From Pseudonocardiales bacterium (GTDB lineage Bacteria; Actinomycetota; Actinomycetes; Mycobacteriales; Pseudonocardiaceae): 64,000 nucleotides of DNA. The stretch spans positions 62,001-126,000 of the forward strand of contig JAFAPC010000125.1 in the NCBI GenBank assembly GCA_019247305.1. Direction: 5' to 3'. This document shows, in pieces, positions 26,929-35,977 of this stretch. Under the pieces are notes generated by a model, which was given only the letters and a program-made list of their open reading frames with translations, ran no database searches and was not told the DNA's origin. The translations under genes and the position numbers were made by a program. Position 1 is the stretch's first letter. Every line of letters starts with the position of its first letter.

Positions 26929-27075
26929 ATGTGGGTTAGCGAGATCTTTTCACTCGGCCATGGTGGCTATGGGGGCGGTCGTGGCTATGGAGGAGGCCGT
27001 AGCTATGGACGCGGTGGCTATGGACGCGGTGGCCGTGAACGCGGCGGTGAACTCCTAGGGATCCGTATCGGCTAG
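26929..27075 (+). CDS. 48-residue Gly/Tyr/Arg-rich peptide (RGG-like low-complexity)
   Basis: The ATG at 26929 follows an excellent Shine-Dalgarno (GAGGAGGGG, 5 nt spacing) and opens a 48-codon frame ended by TAG at 27073. The N-terminus MWVSEIFSLGHGGYGGG leads into repeats of GRGYGGGRSYGRGGYGRGG and a tail ELLGIRIG. Composition is dominated by Gly, Tyr and Arg in GYG and RGG arrangements, as in RNA-binding or condensate-forming low-complexity segments. The DNA repeats follow the peptide repeats. A strong hairpin 45 nt downstream (27121-27159) supports a short transcription unit. No family name or function is known to me; coding status rests on RBS, composition and terminator. Confidence 0.6.
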   Translation: MWVSEIFSLGHGGYGGGRGYGGGRSYGRGGYGRGGRERGGELLGIRIG

Positions 27076-27120
27076 GAATCCGGATCGGCGGAGGGCCCTA
27101 GGGTACTAGCCCTACCGCCA

Positions 27121-27159
27121 CCCGCTGACCGCCATCCGGATTGGATGACGGTCAGCGGG
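27121..27159. terminator. Strong hairpin, probable bidirectional terminator
   Basis: Arms 27121-27137 and 27143-27159 pair over 17 bp with one mismatch around a 5-nt loop (stem core CCGCTGACCG / CGGTCAGCGG). It lies between the peptide gene (+) and the convergent HAD phosphatase (-). No clear T-tract follows, as is common in high-GC actinomycetes. Confidence 0.7.
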
Positions 27160-27250
27160 GCCCGGTGGCCGCATTTGGTCCCAAGGGGGACCAGCACGCT
27201 CCTATATTTACCGGCGCTATGCCGGGTTTGAGTAGTCGCTGACCTTGGCC

Positions 27251-28123
27251 TCAGAACCATCTCTCGAGTATTACCGCGAGGCCGTCCTCGGAGTTACTCG
27301 TGGTGATCTCATCGGCCGCCTCGAGCACGGCAGGATGGGCGTTGGCCATCGCCACCCCGTACCCGGCCCAGCGCAGCATCGGCAGGTCGTTGGGCATGTC
27401 ACCCACCGCCAGCACCTCAGCGGGCGCGATTCCCAGCTCGGCAGCTAACCGGGCCAGTCCGGTGCCTTTGGTGACGCCGGGCGCGGAGACTTCGATCAAG
27501 CCGAAGCCAGCGGAGAATGTGACAGTGAGCGAGCTACCCAGCTCACCCCGTGGCTGGTCCTCCGCATGGATCTGCGGGTGGGGTTCCCGCTGGGCGCCCA
27601 GGAGCTCGCGGACCGCGGCGGCCATCAGGTCGCTGCTCGCCTCCGGCTGGAGGACCAGGAGCTTGATTGCTGGCTGGCCGAGCAGCACGTCGCGCGGCGC
27701 GTTCGTGGTGTCCGCCAGGGGCCAGGGATTCGTGTAGCCCGGTTCGGCGAGGAACTGCTCGGCCCCGTTCACCGCGGCACTGTCGGTGGGCAGCTCGACG
27801 GCGAGCTTCGCGTCCGGCAGCACGGTGGCGACCACCGCCGCGGCGGCGCGCAGCTGCTCCGGATCCAGCGTCACCGTGTAGTGCACCTGGTCGGTCGCGG
27901 CGTCGTAGAGGACCGCGCCGTTGGCGCACACCGCTGGTCCGGCGTGCCCGAGTTGCTCGACGACCGGCGGGATCCACCGCGGCGGCCGGCCGGTGGCCAG
28001 GACGAACGGCACCCCAGCGGCCAGCACTCGATGCACCGCCGCTCGGGTGCGCGGCGAGATCTGATCGGTGGGGTCCAGCAAGGTGCCGTCAACGTCGGAG
28101 GCGACCAGCCGTGGCCTGCGCAT
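27251..28123 (-). CDS. Cof-type HAD-superfamily hydrolase
   Basis: A 290-residue haloacid-dehalogenase phosphatase: motif I ASDVDGTLLD with the nucleophilic Asp, motif II VLATGRPP, motif III Lys in GVTKGTGL and motif IV AVGDMPNDLPML. The Cof/IIB cap is present. Substrates are typically sugar phosphates or nucleotides. The mycobacterial homolog Rv3813c is also near the galactan gene cluster. The ATG at 28123 gives MRRPRLVASDVDG; an in-frame start at 28204 would overlap the GH76 gene and add repetitive sequence, so it is not preferred. Confidence 0.85.
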   Translation of the reverse strand: MRRPRLVASDVDGTLLDPTDQISPRTRAAVHRVLAAGVPFVLATGRPPRWIPPVVEQLGHAGPAVCANGAVLYDAATDQVHYTVTLDPEQLRAAAAVVATVLPDAKLAVELPTDSAAVNGAEQFLAEPGYTNPWPLADTTNAPRDVLLGQPAIKLLVLQPEASSDLMAAAVRELLGAQREPHPQIHAEDQPRGELGSSLTVTFSAGFGLIEVSAPGVTKGTGLARLAAELGIAPAEVLAVGDMPNDLPMLRWAGYGVAMANAHPAVLEAADEITTSNSEDGLAVILERWF

Positions 28124-28154
28124 GGTTTCGACCCTACGTGCCCCCCAGCGCTGC

Positions 28155-29228
28155 TCAGCCGCCTTCACCTCGGCGTTCACCGTGGCGTTCACCTCGGTGT
28201 TCACCGTGGTGCGACAGCACGGCGGCGGCCTCCAGCAGCATCCAGGCCGACAGCTGCACCGACAGGTCCCGCTCGGCCCGGCCCGAGCCGGGCGCTAGCG
28301 CGGGAGCGGTCCACTGCGGCCCGAACACCGGACCGCCCTCGGCCACGCCCCGGTTGCGCCAGGCCGCCTCGGCAGAGTCCAGCACCAGGCGCGCCGCTGT
28401 CGGGTCAGCCGGCCGGGCCAGCGCGGCCAGGGTGAGGTAGCGGGCGAGGATGCCGGTGAACAACCCACCGTCGCCGCCGCCGTGCCCGCGCAGCACGCCA
28501 CCGTCAGTGAGGTGCTTCGCGACCGCGTGCACCGTCGCCTCGACCTGGCGCCACCAGCGCGGCGCGCCGGTGGCCCGGCCCAGCTCGACGCAGGCCCCCA
28601 GCAGCACACCCTGGCAGTAGCTGTAGAGGACGCGCTGCACGGTGTGCACCGCCCCGTCGGGGTTCACCCGCGCCCCGTCGAAGACCAGGCCGGTGCCCGG
28701 GTCGATCAGGTGCTCGAGCATCCAGTTCACCAGGGATGTGGCGATGCCCACGTTTCCCCGGCGGGCGTAGAAGATCGCGGCCGGGCCGGTGGCCGGGACG
28801 TTGACCACATCGTCGCCCTGGCGCCAGCGCATCCCCCCGCCCGGGCCCCGCCCGAAGCGCAACCGGCGCATGATGGCCTGCTCCGCCCCGGGCGTGCGCA
28901 CCCCGGCCACCCGCGCGCCGCGTTGCAGCGCCAGGCCGAGCCAGGCGATGTCGTCGTAGTAGTCGTTGACCCACCCGGTGATGTTGCGCACCCGCACGCC
29001 GCGCACCAGGGCCGCGCTGGCCTCCCGCCGCCACGGCGTGGGGGCGCGCTGGTAGGCGTCCAGCGTGCAGTCCAGCAGGTGCGCCTGCCACCAGTAGTGC
29101 CAGTGCGTCGAGCGGCCCGGCCAGCCGACGCGGCCCAATCGGACCTCCGGCAGCGCCCACAGCCAGCGAAGGTGCCGGGTGTGCACCGCCCGCTCGGCTG
29201 CGGCCGCCCGGGCGGCCCACGCGCTCAC
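28155..29228 (-). CDS. Glycoside hydrolase family 76-like protein
   Basis: A 357-residue (alpha/alpha)6-barrel protein resembling GH76 alpha-1,6-mannanases: WHYWWQAHLLDCTLDAYQRA, then NDYYDDIAWLGLALQRG with the paired Asp residues expected in the active site, and LVNWMLEHLIDPGTGLVFDG. A role in trimming mannan-type glycans of the envelope is suggested by the family. No signal peptide is visible, so it may be cytoplasmic. The GTG at 29228 overlaps the stop of the SpoU gene (GTGA). The C-terminus is a short His/Glu/Arg/Gly repeat (GEHRGERHGERRGEGG), an unusual tail. Confidence 0.82.
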   Translation of the reverse strand: MSAWAARAAAAERAVHTRHLRWLWALPEVRLGRVGWPGRSTHWHYWWQAHLLDCTLDAYQRAPTPWRREASAALVRGVRVRNITGWVNDYYDDIAWLGLALQRGARVAGVRTPGAEQAIMRRLRFGRGPGGGMRWRQGDDVVNVPATGPAAIFYARRGNVGIATSLVNWMLEHLIDPGTGLVFDGARVNPDGAVHTVQRVLYSYCQGVLLGACVELGRATGAPRWWRQVEATVHAVAKHLTDGGVLRGHGGGDGGLFTGILARYLTLAALARPADPTAARLVLDSAEAAWRNRGVAEGGPVFGPQWTAPALAPGSGRAERDLSVQLSAWMLLEAAAVLSHHGEHRGERHGERRGEGG

Positions 29229-29977
29229 CAGGCCGTCCCGAGATCGGCGTGCTGACGGATCCAGGCATGCATGGCGATGCCGGCGGCCACCCCAGCGTTG
29301 ATCGACCGGGTGGAGCCGAACTGCGCGATGGAGACGGTGAGCGCCGCCCCGGCGCGGGCGTGCGGGGTCAGCCCCGGCCCCTCCTGCCCGAACAGCAGCA
29401 GGCAGCACCGCGGCAGGCTGGCGGTCTCCAAGCGCAGCGCACCGGGGGCGTTGTCCACGGCGACCACGGTCAGGCCCACCGTGGCGGCGTGGGCAAGCAG
29501 CCCGGCGATGTCGTCATGGTGTCGCAGGTGCTGGTAGCGGTCGGTGACCATGGCGCCGCGGCGATTCCACCGGCGGCGGCCCACGATGTGCACCTCGGCC
29601 ACGGCGAAGGCGTTCGCGGTGCGGACCACGGTACCGATGTTGTGGTCGTGGCCGAAGTTCTCGATCGCGACGTGTAATGGGTGACGGCGGGTGTCCAGAT
29701 GCGCGCGGACCGCGTCGCGGCGCCAGTACCGGTAGGCGTCGACGACGTTGCGGCGGTCGCCCTCGCGCAACAGCTCAGGGTCGTAGCGGGGGTCCTCAGG
29801 CCATGGCCCCGACCATGGACCCACGCCGATCGAGGGGCTCCACTCCGTGGGACCGGGTGCGTCGCAAACTCCGTTATCGCCCTGTTTCCCACTGTTATGG
29901 CCCTCTTTCCCCCTGGCGGATGCGGGTTGGTCGAGGTACGGGTACACATGGTGATCGTAGAGGTGCCCAGGCCGCAC
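29225..29977 (-). CDS. SpoU/TrmH-family RNA 2'-O-methyltransferase
   Basis: A 250-residue SPOUT enzyme with its three motifs: NFGHDHNIGTVVRTANAF, LLLFGQEGPGL and SIAQFGSTRSINAGVAAG, the last forming the SAM-binding trefoil knot. Motif 2 normally reads GxExxG, and GQEGPG fits. It methylates tRNA or rRNA riboses; the target is not determinable. The N-terminal 45 residues are low-similarity and the start at 29977 is uncertain. It is coupled to the GH76 gene and divergent from the Crp-family regulator. Confidence 0.85.
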   Translation of the reverse strand: MRPGHLYDHHVYPYLDQPASARGKEGHNSGKQGDNGVCDAPGPTEWSPSIGVGPWSGPWPEDPRYDPELLREGDRRNVVDAYRYWRRDAVRAHLDTRRHPLHVAIENFGHDHNIGTVVRTANAFAVAEVHIVGRRRWNRRGAMVTDRYQHLRHHDDIAGLLAHAATVGLTVVAVDNAPGALRLETASLPRCCLLLFGQEGPGLTPHARAGAALTVSIAQFGSTRSINAGVAAGIAMHAWIRQHADLGTAW

Positions 29978-30015
29978 CAGGTGCGCGCTGTGGATAACCT
30001 CATGGGAGGGACCCG

Positions 30016-30693
30016 GTGGACGATGACGCTGCCCCGGCGCCGGAGTTCGGTACGGAACTGACCGAGCCCGAACGGGCCGACCTGGCCCGACGCGGTCGCT
30101 CAGGTCGAGTTTCTGCCGGTACCTCGCTGTTCCTGGAGGGCACCCGCTCCGACGTCGTGAAAATCGTGCTCTCGGGCCGGGTCAAGATCTCCACCTGCGC
30201 CGAGGACGGCACCGAGGTGGTGTTGGCGGTATGCGGGCCGGGGGCCTTGCTGGGCGAGTTCTCCGCGATCGACCATCGGCCGCACTCGGCGTCCGTCACC
30301 TCGATGGAACCCGCCGAGATCTTGACGGTGGGGCAGCGGGAGTTCACTGCCTTCCTCCAGGCGCATCCCCGAACCATGTGGCTGCTGATGCGTCTCATCG
30401 TCGCTCGGCTGCGCGAGGCGGATCGCACACGAAGCGAGTTCGGCGTCTACGACACCCTGCACCGGGTTGCCCGCCGGGTGGTCGAGCTGGTCGATCGCTT
30501 CGGCGAGCCGACCGACGCTGGAATCAGGATCACCCTGCCGTTCACCCACGACGAGCTGGCCAGCTGGGTCGGCGCATCACTGGAAGCCGTGCGGAAAGCC
30601 CTGCACACTCTCCGGCGCCGCGGCTACCTGCAGACCCAGCGCCGCGAGATCACCGTGCTCGACATCGAGAGGCTTCGCCGACTCGCCCGCTGA
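30016..30693 (+). CDS. Crp/Fnr-family transcriptional regulator
   Basis: A 225-residue regulator: cyclic-nucleotide-binding beta-roll (GTSLFLEGTRSDVVKIVLSG, then GPGALLGEFSAIDHRPHSAS) and a C-terminal winged helix of the Crp type (FTHDELASWVGASLEAVRKA). The phosphate-binding cassette is recognisable (LLGEFSAIDHRPHSAS), with the usual Arg-Ser pair replaced by His-Ser, so cAMP binding is uncertain. GGGAGGG precedes the GTG start. It is divergent from the SpoU gene and stands alone; an inverted repeat lies just downstream. Confidence 0.85.
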   Translation: MDDDAAPAPEFGTELTEPERADLARRGRSGRVSAGTSLFLEGTRSDVVKIVLSGRVKISTCAEDGTEVVLAVCGPGALLGEFSAIDHRPHSASVTSMEPAEILTVGQREFTAFLQAHPRTMWLLMRLIVARLREADRTRSEFGVYDTLHRVARRVVELVDRFGEPTDAGIRITLPFTHDELASWVGASLEAVRKALHTLRRRGYLQTQRREITVLDIERLRRLAR

Positions 30694-30733
30694 CTGTCTT
30701 GTCACAGGCTTGTCAAAGGCCACTAGGTAAAAT

Positions 30734-30752
30734 TACCGGTTCGCGACCGGTA
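30734..30752. promoter_or_regulatory. Small perfect inverted repeat upstream of the membrane-protein gene
   Basis: TACCGGT-TCGCG-ACCGGTA gives 7-bp arms with a 5-nt spacer, 40 nt after the Crp gene and about 70 nt before the next start. It could terminate the former or be an operator of the latter. Confidence 0.35.
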
Positions 30753-30820
30753 CAAATCCCTGTTTGCGATAACCACCACCCAGCACGCTAACAATAACAA
30801 TTTGTTTCACGCGGAGAAGG

Positions 30821-31225
30821 GTGGAGTGTACGCATGTGGAACACAATAGGGAGCGCGGAGCAGGCGCCACGGCCGCAGCCAACAGGCAGCGCCAGGCAGC
30901 CATGCTGCCGCGGCGGGTCCGCCCGCCGATCACGATGACCGCCAGCTGGGCCGCCGTCCTCGGTGGGCTGCTGGTGCTGTTCCTGGGTGTGCTGGTGGGC
31001 ACCTCGTGGACTGATCAGGCGCTGGTGGGACGGTACCGACGTCAGGCGATCGAGCGGCGAGAACTCAACGAGTGGCACCAGGCCCTCCAGCACACGAACC
31101 GGGGCTGCGCCTGGTGCGGCAGCGCAGCGGCCTCACCTCCCGCAGAGGGCTCAGGGGCCAGTGCGGCGACATTCGGTGACCTGTCTCCCTCGGGGACAGT
31201 TTGCGCAGGAGGTAGACGCCGCTGA
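30821..31225 (+). CDS. Small single-pass membrane protein with a C-terminal CxxC
   Basis: A 134-residue frame (GTG 30821; a GTG at 30836 with GGAG ahead is equally likely). A basic N-terminus leads to one hydrophobic helix (WAAVLGGLLVLFLGVLVGTSW) and then a charged segment with GCAWCGSA. No family is recognised. The CAWC motif could bind metal or be redox active. A 25-bp-arm hairpin begins 7 nt after its stop. Confidence 0.45.
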   Translation: MECTHVEHNRERGAGATAAANRQRQAAMLPRRVRPPITMTASWAAVLGGLLVLFLGVLVGTSWTDQALVGRYRRQAIERRELNEWHQALQHTNRGCAWCGSAAASPPAEGSGASAATFGDLSPSGTVCAGGRRR

Positions 31226-31231
31226 GGTGAC

Positions 31232-31289
31232 CGTCAATGCCATGATGTCCTTCCCGAACTTCTGCGGGAAGGACATCATGGCATTGACG
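31232..31289. repeat. 25-bp perfect-arm hairpin with 8-nt loop
   Basis: Arms 31232-31256 and 31265-31289 are perfect inverted repeats (outer part CGTCAATGCCATG) around an 8-nt loop. Within 30 nt a second hairpin ACTGCTGA/TCAGCAGT (31297-31304, 31312-31319) follows. It lies between a + gene and the convergent vWA gene and may terminate both, but at 25 bp it is longer than needed, which suggests a dispersed palindromic repeat. The rest of 31290-31512 is AT-richer and contains no recognisable gene. Confidence 0.85.
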
Positions 31290-31512
31290 TGGTCGGACTG
31301 CTGATAGTCGTTCAGCAGTGGCTTCCTATGATCGATCCTGGACTGCTCAAACGTGGTGGGTTGGCACGATCTTGCTCTGGGAAGATTGATCATATTGGTG
31401 TGTCCGATCAATTCACCGCACCGTTGTCTGTATTGACTGAAAAGCTGCGGGCTAGCCGCCTGGATCAGCCGATTCGCGTATGACTAGGGCAGTGTGTACG
31501 TGATCGCCGGAA

Positions 31513-34500
31513 CTATATCGGCAGCGGGTCGATGTCACAGTCGCCCCGTAGTCCGCTGGCTGCGGCGATGGTGACCGGATGGGCGTCGCCCAGCACGCGG
31601 CAGTACCGGGTCAGAACGTCCGCATGCTTGGCCTCCGCCTCCTGCGTGCGACCAAGGGTGCGCAGGTCATGGGCAAGGTTTGTGAGGGCGGCCAGCGTCG
31701 TGGGATGGTCGGTGCCCAGCATGTGGTTGGCTCGGTCCAGCGCCTCAGTGCCGACCGCCAGCGCCGCCTCGGTTTCACCTAACGCCGCGAGGTCGCTGGC
31801 CAGGTTGATCCCACTGACGATGGCGTACGGATGATCCGGACTGAGTGCCGTCCGGAACTGCTCAAGCGACCGCTCGTCGAGCGGCCGTGCCCCGGCGGCA
31901 TCGCCGAGCAGGCGCAGCGTCACCGCCAGATCGACGAGTGCGGCCAGGGCGTGCGGATGCTGCTCACCCAGACTGTGACGATACCGGTCAAAGGTCTGCT
32001 CCCCGAGCTTACGAGCGGACTTAAGATCGCCCGCATACCTCAGGTCGATGGACTGTGCCAAGGCGGAGGCCATCGCGTTCGGGTGATCATCCCCGTAACG
32101 AAGCCGGAAGCGTTCCAACATCTGAGCAGACAACTCCAGGGCGCCTGAGTAGTCGCCGTCCTTGCGCCTAGCCACGGAGAGGTGGTGGGAACGCCGCAGG
32201 GTGGCGACCTGATCCACACCGAAAATCTCACGTGATCGTTCGACGAGTTTTTCCTGCTCAGCATGTGCCCAGGCGTAATCGCCCGCCTCCCGACGGGCGA
32301 GGATCACATCATTGAGGGTGCTCGTTGTAGTCAGGCTATCGTAGCCGAGTACGTCCACCCGGCGCCGATAAGTGTCCTCACCCAACTCCCGTCCTCTGCG
32401 GTATTGCCCGGCGAGGCCTAAACTAATGAGCAGGTTGTGCGCGGCCCGCAGGGTGATCGGGTCGTCATCGCCGAACAATCCCTTGGCTTTCTGGTAGATC
32501 TTCCAATTCAGGTCCAGTGCTGCGATGAAATCGCCCCGATCTTTCAAGTCGGTCGCAACAGCGAGTTCCGCGCTGACCGTCTCCTCACTATTCTCACCGG
32601 ACACCTGACGGTACAGCTCCACGGTGCGCTGGTTGAGCTCTGCCGCCTCGGCATACCGGCCGAGTGTTCGGAGGTAGAAGCCCAACCTCTGGGCCGTTTG
32701 GAGCGTCTGCGGATCGTCCGCGCCGAGTTTTTCCGACCATACGTCGACTGCCTGCCTGGCGAGCCTGGCGGCCTCTTCGTGGTCACCTCGGTAGTACAGA
32801 AACGTCATCAGGTTCACGACGAGGTTACGTACCCAGGGGTCCTCGCATTCAACCGCCTTTGCCGCCTCGGCGTGCGGTAGCACGTCCTGGTACCGCGGCC
32901 ACTGTTTGGGGGAGACCGGATCGTTCGGGTCGAGGTTAGTGAGCAGGAGATGCGAGCCATGGCGCATCTCCGCCCGCCGTTGCGGCGTCATGCGGTTTCT
33001 GAGCACCACCTGCACAAGCCGATGCAGCAGCAGGGTGTCATAACGATAATCGATCCTGGCTAAACCATACCGGTTGATGTCCCGAATAGCGCGGCTGAGC
33101 CGCATTGGGTCTCGTAGTGCCGCATCCAGCTCCGGGGCGATCGAAACCCCCCGGACGCCGATGAACAAGCTCCGGGTGATCGGTTCCGGGGCGAAGAACG
33201 CGCACACTTGGAGGAGTTGGTGCGCGGCCGGGTTCCTGATACGCAGCTCGTCGAAGGACACACTCCAAGCCGCCGCAACCGATGCGTCATAGTCGACGGG
33301 AGCCGATGTGTCAAGGATCTCTGCGACCTGCTCATCGAACAATCTTAGGTACTCGCGCACCGGCATCCCGGTCTCAGCCCGCCACGCCGCAGCTTGTTCG
33401 ATAGCCAGCGGCAGATCGCCCAGCTTCTCAGCCAATCGGTCGGCGTCCGCGTCGTCGATCTCCGGGCCGCGGCGCCGGAGCAGTTCCTTGCTCTCCTCCC
33501 GGGTGAATACGGCGACCTCGAGCGGGCGGGCGATCGCGGCCCAATCCGGGTTCCGGGACGTAATCAGGAGTTCGCCGGGCCCATTGGTCGGGAAGAACGG
33601 GCGCACCATCTCCGGACTTTCCGCGGAGTCGAAGACCAGGAGCCATCTGCGATAGGGCCGACCCACCCGCAAGGCTTCCCGCACCGCAGGCACGGCCGTG
33701 TGTGCCTCGGAACTCCCCGGCAAGCGCAGAGCCCGGGCCAAGTCGGTGAGCCCGGCTCGGATCTGGGCCGGCAGGGTAGCTTGGATCCACCAGATGACGT
33801 CGTAGTCCTGCAGGTGCCGGTAGATGTATTCCACGGCCATTTGAGTCTTGCCGATACCGCCCATACCGTGTAAGGCCGCTGGCAGGACGGCGGTGGTGCC
33901 ACCGGTGGTCAAACGCTTGCCCAACAGGTCGAGCAGCTCAACTCGTCCGGTGAAGTTCGGATTGCGCGGCGGCACATTGCCCCAGACGGGCGGGACGTCA
34001 TCCGCTTGCCGCTCGCGGGGGACCAGCGGCGTGGGCTCCGTCAGCAGGGTCGGACGCATCGTAGTGGAAGTGTCGACGGGGGCTATCCGGCCCGGGGACT
34101 TGGCATCGTCGGCTGGCGAGTCGAGAACAGGAGTCAACGGACGAATCGGTTCACTCGCCAGATCCGTACGATCGGCCACAGGGACTATTGTTTCAGCATT
34201 TTCTGCCCACGCACTAACGCCAGCGAGATGCGCGGTGGATTGAAGCCGATTGGCGCGGAACAGGTACGGGCCACTAAGTGCACGCATGACTGCGCGCTCG
34301 ATGGCAACGAAGTGAGCCGTATCGGCGGTGAGCTCGGGGACCGGGGTGGCCTCCGGATCGTTCAACGCGCCCCGGAAATGGCGAAGCACACTAATCTGTC
34401 CACCGAAACGCTCGGTGAACAGGCGTACGACGTGCGCGGTCTCCGCCCGCCTAGCCCCGCTGAGCAGCACCTCCCGCACCGTATCGAGGAAGTCGAAGGT

Positions 34501-35976
34501 GATCGTGTCCCAGGAGCGCCCGTCGGCGGCGGTGTTGGGCGCTCGCAGGAGTCCGCTGGTGAACACCTCGGCCAGGTGATCAGGTCCGGACTCGGGAACG
34601 AATGTGGCCTGCACCAGCCGGGCCACCGGCAGGCTGACCGGGACGGCGGCTAGCAGCGTGGCGAGCCGGAAGGCCGCGGGGGAGGCCACGCGGAGAAAGT
34701 GCCGGACCAGTTCATGGGCCGAGCGCTCGCCGCTGGCCAAACCGTCCAGCTCGGCTGCCCCGCGCGGGGATGACGCCGGCTCCGCAGGGCGCTCGCCCGC
34801 CAACAGCACGAGGGCATCGGCCGGCTCCCGGAAACTCCCGGTGATCAACCGAGCCCACCAGCCCAGCCAGCGGGCCTGCAACTCCAGAACGGGCACCGGG
34901 ATGACTCCAGCCGGCACTGCCGCAGCCGGGTCGGGTTCCAACCAGGCGTCGGACAACTCCAGCTTCCACCGCCGATTGGGTCGCAGCGGGCCGGGCACGG
35001 TCAGCCGGGCGCGACGCAGCGCCAGCCCACTGCGGTCCCAGAGCCGCTGCGGCAGCAGATGGACCACCGCCATCGGCATCACCGCGCCCCATCGGGCGAG
35101 CAGAGGAGAGACCAGATCCTGCCGCCAGGACTGGCCGATGCCGTCGGTCAACATCAGGACAATCCGCCGACTGGAGGGATCCAGCAGCTCGGCGGGACTG
35201 CGGACTGGCGTTTCCCTCGTGCCACCGCGCAACACCGGCGTAGCGGGTGATCCTCCTGACGCTCCGTGGGTGTCAAGCAGTCGGAGCTGGATCGAGCGAA
35301 ACGCGCCAAGCTGTTTCAGCACCGAGATGACCTCAGTAACAGTCGCCCGCCATAATGCCATCGACGGGCTGGCGTCTATCACCAGGGTCAGGTCGAGCCA
35401 CCGCTCCGTGTTCGGCTTGGTCACCGGCAACCACAGCCCGTCCTGGGCAGCCCGTTCCGCGGTCGCGTCCTCGTCGAGGATGGCCTCATCTTCCTCCCAG
35501 GACGGCACCCTTCGTTTGAGCGGGCGAAGCGCGCGGACGATGTTCGCCGCGCCGCGCAGGCAGGGCACGGCGGGCTGCGCGACACTGCCGAGGTCAGGTG
35601 GCGTGAGGTGGGGCGCCTCGCCGGCACGGGGATCGATCGCGGGGGACTGGTCGATCGAGAGGCCACCCGGCTCGGCGCGGTCCTCGAGTGCACTTTCCGG
35701 CGGTATGCCCGTTTCTGGAGGAATACCCGAGTCAGCGGGCTGCGCCTTGGCAGGCGATGGCGCCCTGTCCAGCGCCCTGCGTTCCGGCGCTGGGTGCTCT
35801 GGCGCGGTAGGTCTGCGCCCAGCGTCTTGGGTGACCGACGTCAGCCAGAGGGCGTCCGCCACCTCAGACCACGTCAGGTCATCGAAACCAAGCCGCGCAG
35901 CGCCTGCACCCCCCGGCTGCTCCAGATGTGCGGACGGGCCGGTATCCGACCAGGCAACACCAGCCGGTCTCTCCAC
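31513..35976 (-). CDS. vWA - NB-ARC NTPase - tetratricopeptide repeat protein (conflict-system core)
   Basis: A 1487-residue multidomain protein. Residues about 190-380 form a von Willebrand A-like (SAV_2336 N-terminal type) domain with a MIDAS: DASPS at 201-205 and LTDG at 276-279. Residues about 670-950 form an NB-ARC/STAND NTPase with P-loop HGMGGIGKT at 703-711, a Walker B-like WLLVFDSAE and GDLPLAIEQAAAW. Residues about 1080-1487 are TPRs (for example AARLARQAVDVWSEKLGADD, repeating). The GTG starts 1 nt after the MoxR stop, so the two are coupled. Similar proteins occur with FxSxx-COOH cyclophane systems, but no precursor is seen here; the MoxR/VMAP neighbours favour a vWA-MoxR-VMAP ternary conflict system. 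Confidence 0.85.
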   Translation of the reverse strand: MERPAGVAWSDTGPSAHLEQPGGAGAARLGFDDLTWSEVADALWLTSVTQDAGRRPTAPEHPAPERRALDRAPSPAKAQPADSGIPPETGIPPESALEDRAEPGGLSIDQSPAIDPRAGEAPHLTPPDLGSVAQPAVPCLRGAANIVRALRPLKRRVPSWEEDEAILDEDATAERAAQDGLWLPVTKPNTERWLDLTLVIDASPSMALWRATVTEVISVLKQLGAFRSIQLRLLDTHGASGGSPATPVLRGGTRETPVRSPAELLDPSSRRIVLMLTDGIGQSWRQDLVSPLLARWGAVMPMAVVHLLPQRLWDRSGLALRRARLTVPGPLRPNRRWKLELSDAWLEPDPAAAVPAGVIPVPVLELQARWLGWWARLITGSFREPADALVLLAGERPAEPASSPRGAAELDGLASGERSAHELVRHFLRVASPAAFRLATLLAAVPVSLPVARLVQATFVPESGPDHLAEVFTSGLLRAPNTAADGRSWDTITFDFLDTVREVLLSGARRAETAHVVRLFTERFGGQISVLRHFRGALNDPEATPVPELTADTAHFVAIERAVMRALSGPYLFRANRLQSTAHLAGVSAWAENAETIVPVADRTDLASEPIRPLTPVLDSPADDAKSPGRIAPVDTSTTMRPTLLTEPTPLVPRERQADDVPPVWGNVPPRNPNFTGRVELLDLLGKRLTTGGTTAVLPAALHGMGGIGKTQMAVEYIYRHLQDYDVIWWIQATLPAQIRAGLTDLARALRLPGSSEAHTAVPAVREALRVGRPYRRWLLVFDSAESPEMVRPFFPTNGPGELLITSRNPDWAAIARPLEVAVFTREESKELLRRRGPEIDDADADRLAEKLGDLPLAIEQAAAWRAETGMPVREYLRLFDEQVAEILDTSAPVDYDASVAAAWSVSFDELRIRNPAAHQLLQVCAFFAPEPITRSLFIGVRGVSIAPELDAALRDPMRLSRAIRDINRYGLARIDYRYDTLLLHRLVQVVLRNRMTPQRRAEMRHGSHLLLTNLDPNDPVSPKQWPRYQDVLPHAEAAKAVECEDPWVRNLVVNLMTFLYYRGDHEEAARLARQAVDVWSEKLGADDPQTLQTAQRLGFYLRTLGRYAEAAELNQRTVELYRQVSGENSEETVSAELAVATDLKDRGDFIAALDLNWKIYQKAKGLFGDDDPITLRAAHNLLISLGLAGQYRRGRELGEDTYRRRVDVLGYDSLTTTSTLNDVILARREAGDYAWAHAEQEKLVERSREIFGVDQVATLRRSHHLSVARRKDGDYSGALELSAQMLERFRLRYGDDHPNAMASALAQSIDLRYAGDLKSARKLGEQTFDRYRHSLGEQHPHALAALVDLAVTLRLLGDAAGARPLDERSLEQFRTALSPDHPYAIVSGINLASDLAALGETEAALAVGTEALDRANHMLGTDHPTTLAALTNLAHDLRTLGRTQEAEAKHADVLTRYCRVLGDAHPVTIAAASGLRGDCDIDPLPI

Positions 35977-35977
35977 G

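Noticed and set aside
31289-31483. 64-codon + frame after the 25-bp hairpin
   Set aside because: No ribosome-binding site, starts inside a repeat arm, no recognisable motif; possibly a remnant of a mobile element but not supportable.
31513-35976. FxSxx-COOH cyclophane (RiPP) system suggested by the vWA-NB-ARC-TPR protein
   Set aside because: No FxSxx precursor peptide and no radical SAM maturase gene is visible nearby; the MoxR and VMAP-like neighbours fit another module better.
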